Shown here: piece after piece, positions 17,903-26,858 of the stretch | How positions within the stretch are numbered: position 1 is the first letter of the stretch | How the letters are laid out: the number at the start of each line of letters is the position of its first letter | Assembly: GCF_003434055.1 (NCBI RefSeq) | Contig: NZ_QVEX01000001.1 | Coordinates: 931,824-995,823, forward strand | Source: Enterocloster aldenensis | Lineage (GTDB): Bacteria; Bacillota; Clostridia; Lachnospirales; Lachnospiraceae | Direction: 5' to 3' | Length of the DNA: 64,000 nt | Position numbers and translations under genes: made by a program | Notes under the pieces: model-generated | Seen by the model: only the letters and a program-made list of their open reading frames with translations | Database searches by the model: none | What the model was told of the DNA's origin: nothing

Positions 17903-18892
17903 ATGAAACACTTACCTAAAAGTACACCTACGGAAATATTGAATGACCCATACGGATTTACTTACAAAGAAATGTCGGAAGTAATTGGAGAGGATAAAGC
18001 AAGAGCCTTATATACGGAATTGTATAAACAGCCATTTCACAAAGAAAATCTATCAATATCAACAAAAAAAGTCTATAAAAGTAGCGATACTGAAAAGTAT
18101 GTTTATGAATTGAAAGATAACAGGTATATTGAAACGGTTTTTATTAAACGGCGAGATGGTGGGACTGTTTGCGTAAGTACGCAAGTTGGTTGTTCTGTTG
18201 GCTGTATTTTTTGTGAGTCCGGACGCAATGGTTTTGTTCGTAATCTAACACCGTCTGAAATTGTGCAGCAGGTTGTATTGATACGTCAAAAAGTAAATCG
18301 TATCGTTTTTATGGGAATGGGAGAACCTTTATTCAATTACGACAACTTGATTGCAGCAATCCATATTCTTCGAGATAGAAATGGACTTAACTTTCCAACC
18401 GACGGCATTACCGTATCAACAGTTGGTCCAGTTAATCAATTAAAAAAATTGCGCGAAGAACATCTAAAAATTCAGTTGACAATATCTTTACATGCAGCAA
18501 CACAGGCTGCGAGAAACTGTATCATTCCTCATATGCACATGTACGCTATTGAAGATGTTGTTAAGCAAGCATTGTCCTATTCTCAAAGGCATAATCGAAA
18601 AGTGGTATTTGCGTATTTGCTTTTACCAGGTATAAATGACCGTTCCTCAGATATAAGGCAACTTGCAAAATGGTTTAAGGGCAAAAATGTTATGATTAAC
18701 GTGCTGCAATACAACCCGACGAGTAATTCAAAAATTAGAGCACCACAAAAACAAGAAATGGTTGCGTTCAAACATCAATTAGAGCAAACAGGACTTGAAG
18801 TTACCATGAGAGTTTCTCATGGTAGAGAGATTAAAGCAGCTTGTGGACAGTTAGCTAATACATATAATAAAGCCAAAAAACAACAGAAATAA
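17903..18892 (+). CDS. RlmN/Cfr-family radical-SAM 23S rRNA methyltransferase, divergent
   Basis: 329 residues, ATG 17903 behind AAAAGGAAGG. It has the radical-SAM cluster motif CSVGCIFC (about 98-105; RlmN and Cfr usually continue as ATG, here ESG), MGMGEP near 139, and the C-terminal AACGQL whose Cys matches the catalytic methyl-transfer Cys of RlmN/Cfr. These enzymes methylate A2503 of 23S rRNA; Cfr adds a C8 methyl giving resistance to several ribosome drugs. RlmN versus Cfr activity cannot be decided by eye. AT-rich, attenuator-controlled cargo suggests an acquired resistance role. Confidence 0.75.
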   Translation: MKHLPKSTPTEILNDPYGFTYKEMSEVIGEDKARALYTELYKQPFHKENLSISTKKVYKSSDTEKYVYELKDNRYIETVFIKRRDGGTVCVSTQVGCSVGCIFCESGRNGFVRNLTPSEIVQQVVLIRQKVNRIVFMGMGEPLFNYDNLIAAIHILRDRNGLNFPTDGITVSTVGPVNQLKKLREEHLKIQLTISLHAATQAARNCIIPHMHMYAIEDVVKQALSYSQRHNRKVVFAYLLLPGINDRSSDIRQLAKWFKGKNVMINVLQYNPTSNSKIRAPQKQEMVAFKHQLEQTGLEVTMRVSHGREIKAACGQLANTYNKAKKQQK

Positions 18893-18900
18893 TTTAATTA

Positions 18901-18974
18901 AAAGAGCCAGACGCACAGACGCAGAGCCGATAATATGCAGTTTGAAATACTGCTGTTATCGGCTCTTTTTTGAT
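18901..18974 (+). terminator. Remnant of a second KTR gene tail plus terminator
   Basis: Codons at 18904-18933 read EPDAQTQSR and stop, which is the usual C-terminus of KTR proteins, but no KTR gene precedes it here. The stem AGAGCCGATAA/TTATCGGCTCT with TTTTTT follows and ends the cargo transcript. The same tail and terminator design follows the KTR gene at 28936, so this is a recombination scar. Confidence 0.8.
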
Positions 18975-19142
18975 TTTAATTTGTGCCCCTAATAACCATA
19001 TTGGAGCAAAATCAGAACTGTTGCTTGTCGTTCTTTGATTTCCGCAGCAGCTTTGAAAAATCAAAGCCGCCGTTTCTTTTTATCTTCTAATGAAATGACG
19101 CGGTATCACTGTTGAAATCGGCGGCTAAAGGAGGTAGCCGCC

Positions 19143-19328
19143 ATGAAGCAAAAAGCATATCGACAAAATCCGACAGTTATTGACTTATCAAAAAAAGCCC
19201 GCCCACCACCGGGGGAAACTACGCTTATATATATGAACTGTCTAATCATCTGGATACTGCTTACAATGCCTATGCGCCCGTCCGGGCTTTTCGGACGGGC
19301 GCATTTTGTACGTTCAAAAAATTTTTGA
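19143..19328 (+). CDS. Small ICE ORF upstream of the sigma-like regulator
   Basis: ATG at 19143 with AAAGGAGG 7-8 nt upstream. The first 30 residues (MKQKAYRQNPTVIDLSKKAR) look like a real, conserved small ICE protein; the end of the frame runs through a terminator (19272-19308), so the final residues may be spurious. Function unknown; it may be a leader controlling the regulators below. Confidence 0.45.
   Translation: MKQKAYRQNPTVIDLSKKARPPPGETTLIYMNCLIIWILLTMPMRPSGLFGRAHFVRSKNF
19272..19308 (+). terminator. Terminator/attenuator before the sigma-like gene
   Basis: Perfect 12-bp stem ATGCGCCCGTCC/GGACGGGCGCAT with a 9-nt loop and TTTTG. It overlaps the end of the small ORF and lies 120 bp before the sigma-like start, so it could act as an attenuator for the regulators. 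Confidence 0.8.
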
Positions 19329-19429
19329 AGAAATTTCAAAAAATCTTCGGCGTTTTTGAAAAACGCCGTATTGCCCCGCGAAAAGGGGGGAAGCACCACC
19401 AACTTTCCAACGAGAAAGGAGGTGAGAAT

Positions 19430-19870
19430 GTGGAACCTAATAGCAGGGAGTTTTACAAACAGTGTGCTTTTCAGAAGTTTTGTAATACGGTATTGCACAA
19501 TGAAGCTTGCGACACCCATAGAGAACTTCGCAGACACAAGGCAAAGGAAGTGACCTTTTCCGACATGACCTTAGACGAAGCGCGGCAGCTTCATACGTTT
19601 GATGAATATTTCAAACGTGAAGCCGCCGAAACCGTCTTTGAGAAAGCCGGGAAGAAAATCACGCCAAAGCTGCTTCTTGAAGCAATCCGTACTTTGCCGG
19701 AAGAAAAGCGCAAAGCCATATTGCTGTATTACTTCGAGGGAATGAACGATACCGAGATTGCGGAGCTGTTCAACACGTCGAGAAGCACGATACAGTACAG
19801 GCGGACAAGCTCTTTTGAGAAATTAAGAAAATATCTGGAGGAAAATGCTGATGAATGGGACGAATGGTAA
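19430..19870 (+). CDS. Sigma-70-like RNA polymerase factor of the ICE
   Basis: 146 residues from GTG 19430, chosen because GAAAGGAGG ends 7 nt upstream. The C-terminal part (LPEEKRKAILLYYFEGMNDTEIAELFNTSRSTIQYRRTSS in outline) is a sigma region-4 helix-turn-helix, as in the Tn916 orf7-type regulators. It likely switches on excision or transfer genes. It overlaps the following HTH_16 gene by 20 bases, so the two act as a regulatory pair. Confidence 0.85.
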   Translation: MEPNSREFYKQCAFQKFCNTVLHNEACDTHRELRRHKAKEVTFSDMTLDEARQLHTFDEYFKREAAETVFEKAGKKITPKLLLEAIRTLPEEKRKAILLYYFEGMNDTEIAELFNTSRSTIQYRRTSSFEKLRKYLEENADEWDEW

Positions 19871-20111
19871 CGAACCCGGCTACCCGGAAAATGCCCTTGT
19901 TCCTTATCCTGTCATTGTGGCAGCGACAAAGGGCGACCCGGACGCCATGAAGATTGTCTTGCAGCATTTCAGCGGCTACATAGCCCGCCTCTCCATGCGG
20001 AAGCTGTACGACGAGCGCGGGAACGTCTATTTTGGCGTAGACCACGACATTCGGGAACGGCTGCAAGCAAAACTGATGATGGCTGTCCTCACCTTTAAGG
20101 CAGAGGAATAA
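19851..20111 (+). CDS. HTH_16 conjugative-transposon regulator
   Basis: 86 residues from ATG 19851 (GGAGG at 19837, 9 nt away; ATG 19845 is too close). The sequence PYPVIVAATKGDPDAMKIVLQHFSGYIARLS resembles the sigma region-2 portion and pairs with the region-4-like protein before it. Tn916 has the same split arrangement (orf7/orf8). The two may form a two-subunit sigma factor. Confidence 0.8.
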   Translation: MNGTNGNEPGYPENALVPYPVIVAATKGDPDAMKIVLQHFSGYIARLSMRKLYDERGNVYFGVDHDIRERLQAKLMMAVLTFKAEE

Positions 20112-20528
20112 ACCGCAGCGGCGGCGGGACGCTTTCTCTCTCCCCCTTTTCCGTTCCGCTGCTGACGCGGCAGCAAAGCCATTCTGAACCTTGACAAAGA
20201 AAGCGGCGCAAGATAACGGCGGCGCAGCATAGGGCAAATCGGATACGTTCCTTTTGCGCCGAGCCATACGGCGGGTGCGCCATGACACTATCCGGGAGGG
20301 ATTACCCCGCCCGGACAGCCGAGCGACCAACACCGCGCCGGAAAGCAAGTGTAGCGGCTTGCGGGCGACGACAGCGCAGAATATACAATGATACTTCCTT
20401 ACAGCCACAGTCCGAGCGTTAAGAGCGTCGCAGGCAATGGGTAGGGCGGCATGAGAACCATGCCGGGGTGAAATTCCCATGAGGTTATGCTAATAACCGT
20501 CCGATTAAAGCCTTTGTTTTATTGAATA
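20112..20528 (+). ncRNA. Candidate structured RNA or replication-type region (417 bp without gene)
   Basis: GC-rich, gene-free stretch full of short stems: CCGGG/CCCGG near 20290-20315, GCAAG/CTTGC near 20347, GGCAT/ATGCC near 20450, GGG-TGAAAT-CCC near 20467, and GGTTAT/ATAACC near 20482-20498. The series of tight hairpins ending just before the tnpW-like gene suggests a folded RNA or a single-strand origin. It matches no RNA family that I can name with confidence, including group II introns. Confidence 0.4.
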
Positions 20529-20588
20529 GTGGACTTGCTGCTATTCATAGACTATATTATATGTTTGCGAAAGAAAGGGGGATTTTCT

Positions 20589-20756
20589 TTGACGCAAAAC
20601 CAAACGCCCGTTACCACAACGGAGCATAAAATAGGAAAAGTTACTTACCTTGTATGTTCGTCCGCAAGTGAACGCGCAACGGACACACTGGATAAAAAGA
20701 TAAAAAAACTCATTCGCAAAGACATGGAACTGAACCCCGCAAACGCCCGGAAATAG
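20589..20756 (+). CDS. TnpW-family transposon protein
   Basis: 55 residues from a TTG at 20589 with AAAGGGGG just upstream. The core EHKIGKVTYLVCSSASERATDTLDKKIKKLI is the pattern of the TnpW proteins that precede serine recombinases in Clostridia transposons. It may assist excision, but its function is not established. It is 100 bp upstream of the recombinase. Confidence 0.75.
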   Translation: MTQNQTPVTTTEHKIGKVTYLVCSSASERATDTLDKKIKKLIRKDMELNPANARK

Positions 20757-20811
20757 GGCGTTTCTTCACATTTTATACATGACACAGGCAGCGGTATGTG
20801 GTATAATATAG

Positions 20812-22533
<1,722 letters not shown>

Positions 22534-22546
22534 CATACATCAAAAA

Positions 22547-22593
22547 GAGGTAAGATAACACCCTCTGCAAAAAAGGTATCGTTATCTTACCTC
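22547..22593. repeat. Inverted repeat at the right end of the ICE
   Basis: GAGGTAAGATAAC (22547-22559) and GTTATCTTACCTC (22581-22593) are a perfect 13-bp inverted repeat, 21 nt apart, 14 bp after the recombinase stop. Just beyond lies the cut recombinase of the other element, so this is the attR zone. The repeat may be the recombinase binding site, a terminator, or both. Confidence 0.6.
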
Positions 22594-22788
22594 AACAAAA
22601 TTCGTACCAGAGTAACCATCGTCCACATACGTTTTTGCTAAGTGCCATCCCTGCTTTTTCACATAATCCGTGAGGATGGATTTCTGTGTCGCAATGCTCG
22701 CACTCTCGTTATCCGTGCCATCGTCCTTTGACAAGCGGCAGTACATGCCGACTTCATAAATCTTGTTCTCCGTTCTTATTCCTGCCAT
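22582..22788 (-). pseudogene. N-terminal fragment of the IME serine recombinase, cut by the ICE
   Basis: 68 codons beginning at ATG 22786-22788 with GGAGG upstream. It reads as a normal TnpX/TndX-like resolvase start (YEVGMYCRLSKDDGTDNESAS with the catalytic Ser, then YVDDGYSGTNF) and then turns into VEVR and stop, where ICE-end DNA begins. The remainder of the gene must lie to the left of the ICE, outside this window. The IME is probably unable to move by itself while the ICE is present. Confidence 0.85.
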
Positions 22789-22842
22789 ACTGTAAAACCT
22801 CCGTATCTGTCCTATCTGTTTTCATGTCCCATTGCGTACATT

Positions 22843-23034
22843 CTAAGCGGATATCCCCTCATTGTCGAAGGTGTCACCCTCGGCAATCTTCTTCCGAATA
22901 TCCTCGGAGATAATCGGGATAAATGCTTCTGTGACTGTCTGTGTGCCGACATATTCACGGCTGATTATCATCTGCACTGGTGCTTTCGGCACGACACGCT
23001 TTCTCTTTTTATCTGTTTTCTTATCCTCACCCAT
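22843..23034 (-). CDS. Small conserved protein linked to serine recombinases
   Basis: 63 residues from ATG 23032-23034 (GGAAGG upstream). Lys/Arg-rich start (KKRKRVVPKAPVQMII) followed by SREYVGTQTVTEAFIPIISEDIRKK. This small protein commonly precedes TnpX-type recombinase genes in Clostridia. Function unknown; the basic N-terminus suggests DNA binding, perhaps as a directionality or regulatory factor. Confidence 0.65.
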   Translation of the reverse strand: MGEDKKTDKKRKRVVPKAPVQMIISREYVGTQTVTEAFIPIISEDIRKKIAEGDTFDNEGISA

Positions 23035-23104
23035 ACTTAAATCTTCCTTTCCAGACAGGGCAGGAGAACGTCTGGAAACGCCCCGTCCTGTCAATCAGAT
23101 ACCA

Positions 23105-23389
23105 TCAATCCCCGCTGTTTACTTCCTTCTGTAATGCTTTAAGGAGTGCCGCCGCTTCATCAGCGTTCAACGTGATACCCTTTCCGCACTTCTCACGGTT
23201 CGGTGAAAAACTGCGGATGTCATATTTCGGCTCTCTCCCGTTCCATGAGATAAGATTGATTTCCTTTGTGTATCCGCTGTCACTCGCAGACAATACGGCG
23301 ATTTCCTTTACAATCTCATATTGGATTTCTTTCATTCCCTGCCCCTTTTCTGTCTTGGCTTTCTGGTTTTTATCCGTCCAGAGTTTCAT
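23105..23389 (-). CDS. YdbC/PC4-family single-strand DNA-binding protein
   Basis: 94 residues; the core AVLSASDSGYTKEINLISWNGREPKYDIRSFSP is the YdbC/PC4 fold, a dimer that binds single-stranded DNA. In mobilizable elements it may help strand transfer or replication. Two starts are possible (23389 and an internal ATG at 23335 behind AAGGGG). It lies just downstream of ParB on the same strand. Confidence 0.75.
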   Translation of the reverse strand: MKLWTDKNQKAKTEKGQGMKEIQYEIVKEIAVLSASDSGYTKEINLISWNGREPKYDIRSFSPNREKCGKGITLNADEAAALLKALQKEVNSGD

Positions 23390-23412
23390 ATTTACTTTCC
23401 GAAAAGAGAAGA

Positions 23413-24267
23413 TTAGCGGCTGTCCCTGCCCCGTTTCCTCTGCAACTCACGCTCCAAAAGTTTGATGATGGTTTCCTCCATCTGTTTCGGCGTTGTGTTC
23501 TTCGGAAAATACTTTTTCAGCTTGCTTGTGTTGATTTTCAATGTTTCTTTCTGGTTTCCCTTTTCCTCGGTCATAATCGCAAATATCGTATCCATGTCAA
23601 GCTGCCCGCTCTGGCTTAACTGTTTCATCCGCTGTGCCTGTGAGAGTGAGGGCGTTGCTTCTTCGCTCTCCATCGTGGCAAAGAGGTTTTCCTGCTCGTC
23701 TTTCTTCAAAAAGGACAGCTCCACCGCAGGAGTGAGGGCGATTTTCCCCTCGTCCACCATCTGCAAAATCGGCGGTATCAATTCCGTCAAGCGGATAAAT
23801 CTTTGTACGGTCATCCTGCCCACGCCGAAGCCCTGTGCCACTTTGTCGTCCGTCCGCAACTTCGTCACAACTTGTGACGAGGTTAAATCCGTGCGGAAAC
23901 CCTGCCGCTTCATGGCTTCGGATTTCATCTTGTAGGCAAACGCCCGCTCGCTCGGCAGGATATTTTCACGCTGTAAATTGCTGTCTACAAGGGTAATGAT
24001 GGCTCGGTCACGGTCTAAGGGCAGGACAAACGCAGGCACGGTATTTATCCCTGCAAGCTCAGAAGCACGGACACGCCGCTGTCCTGCAATCACTTCATAG
24101 CCGTTCCCGTCCTCTTTCGGGCGTGTGATTATCGGCGTGACAATGCCAAATTCCTTGATGCTTTCCGCTAACTCTGACAACGTTTCATCCTCTGCCACAT
24201 GAAACGGATTGTCGGGAAACGGGTACAAGTCTTTGGTCTTTAACACCTTAAAATCCTGTTTCTTCAT
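23413..24267 (-). CDS. parB: ParB/Spo0J-family partition protein
   Basis: 284 residues. ParB nuclease/CTPase-like N-domain (LYPFPDNPFHVAEDE...IAGQRRVRASELAG, about 13-75), helix-turn-helix region (KVAQGFGVGRMTVQRFIRLTELIPPIL near 143-170) and a basic dimerisation tail. No ParA is adjacent, so it may act in copy-number control or regulation of the excised form rather than classical segregation. Nine bases separate it from the mob gene, so they are probably one transcript. Confidence 0.88.
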   Translation of the reverse strand: MKKQDFKVLKTKDLYPFPDNPFHVAEDETLSELAESIKEFGIVTPIITRPKEDGNGYEVIAGQRRVRASELAGINTVPAFVLPLDRDRAIITLVDSNLQRENILPSERAFAYKMKSEAMKRQGFRTDLTSSQVVTKLRTDDKVAQGFGVGRMTVQRFIRLTELIPPILQMVDEGKIALTPAVELSFLKKDEQENLFATMESEEATPSLSQAQRMKQLSQSGQLDMDTIFAIMTEEKGNQKETLKINTSKLKKYFPKNTTPKQMEETIIKLLERELQRKRGRDSR

Positions 24268-24275
24268 TCACATAT

Positions 24276-25241
24276 CTACCTTTCTTTCACTCTGCTTTTA
24301 TGGTTTTTCTGCAATTCTTCCAACACTTCTGGCGGTATTTTTGACAGCAGCCGCCCCATCTGCTCGTTGGTTCTCTGCAACTCAAATATCTTCTGATTCG
24401 CTTTCTGCACCTTTAGTTCCTGCTCATACTTTTCATCACGCATACGCCCCGCATAGTCTGATTCCTGTCCGATTTGCTCCTTTAGGCTGTCGATATAGGC
24501 ACTCTGCTTACTGATTTCCTTTGAGAATTTCTCCACGTCTGGGAGCCATGCCGCAATCAGTTCCAGTGCCTTGTCACGCTTCTTCCCTGCATTAAAGGCG
24601 TTGATGTCGGACAGGGCAGACACGATTTCCTCATACTGTTTATCAAGCCTGCCGCCCAACTTATAGAGCCATGTGGGGACGTGTTTCCGTTTCGTTTCCA
24701 TTGAGGACTGACCCCGTTCAAGCTGATTCCACCGTGAGGACATCCGCTTATGGTAGGCAGTCTGCCACTCGGATAATGATTTCTGGTTGCCTAAAATAGA
24801 CTTTGCTGACAGCTTGTTGTCTGGCGTAATCGGCACAAAACAGAGGTGCATATGCGGCGTTCTCTCGTCCATGTGGACAACAGCGGAGAGGATATTTTTC
24901 TCCCCGACACGTTCCGAAATGAAATCCAGAGCCATCGTAAAATACGCTTTCTGTTCCTCTGGCGGCAGGCTGTTCATAAATTCTGGTGAAGCCGTGATAA
25001 GCGTTTCCACCATCATCACGCTGTCTTTCCTCGTCCTGCACCCCGCTTCGGCTACCATGCGGTTAATCTCTTTCTTGTAGGTGTAACGTGGCGGTTTTAC
25101 AAGGTGGTAGTTATTTTTCGAGCGTTCCATATCTATATCTGGATTGCTTTTATAGGCTTCTTTCTTCCGCTCATTGTGGCGTTCGCAAGCCGCAACGCCG
25201 CCCGCTTTGCGTTTCTGGAAACGCAGGATTGCATAGGGCAT
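24276..25241 (-). CDS. MobV-type relaxase (Mob/Pre family)
   Basis: 321 residues. Conserved N-terminus MPYAILRFQKRKAGGVAACERHNER, an acidic-His region HMDERTPHMHLCFVPIT (about 123-139) that binds the metal and DNA end, and a C-terminal coiled coil. It is the counterpart of Tn4451 TnpZ and lets a helper conjugation system transfer the element. Its oriT is recognisable about 200 bp upstream at 25439. Confidence 0.92.
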   Translation of the reverse strand: MPYAILRFQKRKAGGVAACERHNERKKEAYKSNPDIDMERSKNNYHLVKPPRYTYKKEINRMVAEAGCRTRKDSVMMVETLITASPEFMNSLPPEEQKAYFTMALDFISERVGEKNILSAVVHMDERTPHMHLCFVPITPDNKLSAKSILGNQKSLSEWQTAYHKRMSSRWNQLERGQSSMETKRKHVPTWLYKLGGRLDKQYEEIVSALSDINAFNAGKKRDKALELIAAWLPDVEKFSKEISKQSAYIDSLKEQIGQESDYAGRMRDEKYEQELKVQKANQKIFELQRTNEQMGRLLSKIPPEVLEELQKNHKSRVKER

Positions 25242-25281
25242 AATCCATCATCTTCCTTTCTTCGGCGAGTAACTGCCCTTT

Positions 25282-25328
25282 GGGTGACAGCGGTGACGGC
25301 GGTGACAGCAGTTTTGGGATACCCCCTT
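25282..25328 (+). repeat. Iteron-like repeat, copy 1
   Basis: Starts GGGTGACAGCGGTGACGGC and continues with a third GTGACAGCAG unit, a 9-nt tandem pattern (GGTGACNGC), then TTTTGGGATACCCCC. It is inverted relative to near-identical copies at 25604-25645 and 25697-25743. Such clustered short repeats next to a Rep ATPase suggest an origin region. Confidence 0.7.
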
Positions 25329-25438
25329 ATTGCCGTCACCGTCACCCCGATATTCTTTTATCCGAAGCCGCAAGGCGCAGGATAGCAGGGCGACAGCCCT
25401 GCTTTAAGGGAGTCCAGAGGGAACGTCTGGCACACGAC

Positions 25439-25475
25439 TTTGCAGGGCAAAGTGTAGTGTGTTACACCCTGCAAA
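25439..25475 (+). other. oriT: oriT of the MobV relaxase (pMV158-type)
   Basis: Contains TAGTGTGTTA (25455-25464), the nick sequence of the MobV/pMV158 family, cut between G and T (25461/25462), in the context AAAGTGTAGTGTGTTACAC. It is framed by a 9-bp inverted repeat TTTGCAGGG/CCCTGCAAA. It lies upstream of the MobV gene as expected. Confidence 0.82.
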
Positions 25476-25603
25476 CGCAGTCGGAAAAATCGGAGAGATT
25501 TTTCTGACCGCAGGGGTGGTTTTACACGCCCGAAAAGGGCGGGTGAATCCCACGCCTGCATTTTGCGTTTGCGGGGTGTTCTCCCGCAGGGATGACATCG
25601 GCG

Positions 25604-25645
25604 GGGTATCCTAAAATCACTGTCACCGCCGTCACCGCTGTCACC
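25604..25645 (-). repeat. Iteron-like repeat, copy 2
   Basis: On the minus strand it reads GGGTGACAGCGGTGACGGCGG and then TGACAGTGATTTTAGGATACCC, a variant of the copies at 25282 and 25697. Between the repeats, 25330-25600 carries several hairpins (for example GCAGGGCGACAGCCCTGC) and the oriT but no supported gene. Confidence 0.65.
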
Positions 25646-25676
25646 CGCAGGGCAGAACCGCCAACTTTACATGGCT

Positions 25677-26708
25677 TTAAGCGTCAATGACAGTAACAGG
25701 GGGTATCCCAAAACTGCTGTCACCACCGTCACCGCTGTCACCCGCCCTCCTTGCAAGGGCAATCTGCCTGCCGTCTTTCCTGCGGCTGTACTGGTAGCAG
25801 ATACGGTTCTCGCTTAAAAATGTGGTGCGGTATTCATTCAGCCATTTCGTAATCACTGTGGGTATGGTTTCCGTTTCCCCCATAGCGGCTAACAGTTCCG
25901 TTGCCGTGCCTGCCCATTCTTCCTTATCCCTCATAAAATCCACCAACCGAAAAAGGACGTCTGGTATCGTTTCTTTCGCAAGCTGCTCCTGTGTTTTTCT
26001 CTCCACAAGTTCCCAACTGCAATCACGGAAACGCAGCGTGTATTCCTGATAAGGCGTGTCCCTGCCCGTCACATACAGCTTGGCGGTGTCGGATGCCCGT
26101 TTCTCCTTTTCCAACACAAAGGTAGCGTCTGCACTCCCCGTTAAGCCTGTCGTCCCAGACACCTTGTTGAACACGTCGCTGTCATTCTGCTTTCGGATGT
26201 GGTGTACGACAATGACCGCCAGAGAGTGCCTGTCGGCAAAATCTTTGATTAGGGAGATGTCCCCATAGTCGCTTGCGTAGGCATTGTCTTTGGATGCGGT
26301 TCGGACTTTCTGCAAGGTATCAATCACAATGAGCCTGCTGTCTGGATGGTCTTTCAGATAATCTTCCAACTGCACGATAAGACCGTCTGACAGCTTGCAG
26401 CTTGCCACGGCAAAATGAAGCCGCCCGCTTGCTTCATCCGTCAAGCGGAATAATCTGTCCTGTATGCGGCAGAACGTGTCCTCAAGGCAGAGGTAAAGCA
26501 CATCGCCCTCCATTGTCGGCATGTTCCATAAAGGGATTCCCTGCGACACGCATAGGCATAGCTTCAGCATGAGCCAGCTCTTGCCTATCTTCTGTGAGCC
26601 GCAGAACAGCGACAAGCCTGTCGGGATAAGACTGTCCACCACAAAGGACGGCTTCTCAAGCGGCTCATAAAGGAGCGTTTCGGCGTTGACTGTCTGTAAC
26701 TTCTGCAT
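25677..26708 (-). CDS. RepA-like AAA/RecA-fold ATPase
   Basis: 343 residues. Walker A GSQKIGKSWLMLK near 36-48, a Walker B-type LIVIDTLQKVR near 125-135, and DVFNKVSGTTGLTGSADATFVLEK, the pattern of hexameric RepA/RSF1010-like helicases and related ATPases of mobilizable elements. It may drive replication of the excised circle from the repeats just downstream. The last 25 residues are made by the repeat sequence and look like a recent extension. A good AAGGAGG precedes the start. Confidence 0.8.
   Translation of the reverse strand: MQKLQTVNAETLLYEPLEKPSFVVDSLIPTGLSLFCGSQKIGKSWLMLKLCLCVSQGIPLWNMPTMEGDVLYLCLEDTFCRIQDRLFRLTDEASGRLHFAVASCKLSDGLIVQLEDYLKDHPDSRLIVIDTLQKVRTASKDNAYASDYGDISLIKDFADRHSLAVIVVHHIRKQNDSDVFNKVSGTTGLTGSADATFVLEKEKRASDTAKLYVTGRDTPYQEYTLRFRDCSWELVERKTQEQLAKETIPDVLFRLVDFMRDKEEWAGTATELLAAMGETETIPTVITKWLNEYRTTFLSENRICYQYSRRKDGRQIALARRAGDSGDGGDSSFGIPPVTVIDA
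25697..25743 (-). repeat. Iteron-like repeat, copy 3, inside the end of the repA-like gene
   Basis: Matches copy 1 at all but one of 47 bases, in inverted orientation. It also encodes the C-terminal GDSGDGGDSSFGIPP of the RepA-like protein, so coding and repeat overlap. Confidence 0.7.
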
Positions 26709-26858
26709 GGCTTTCCTCCTTTCGGGCAGTTATCTTGTTGTTGCACATAAGCGTTGACCTCCTTAAAAATAGATTTACTCCCATGAAAAAAATGAGAGTA
26801 TGTAATGCCGCCAATCCCGTACAAATAAAAAACGGATTTCTTTTTCGGGCGGTGTCGG

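Noticed and set aside
20112..20528. Group II intron or HEARO/OMEGA-type RNA
   Set aside because: No domain V-like end, no reverse transcriptase or endonuclease ORF, and no consensus end motifs seen; kept only as an unassigned candidate RNA.
25280..25507. 75-codon plus-strand frame starting in the iteron-like repeat
   Set aside because: Its first residues copy the RepA-like tail only because the repeat is duplicated in inverted form; it runs through the oriT and has no ribosome site.
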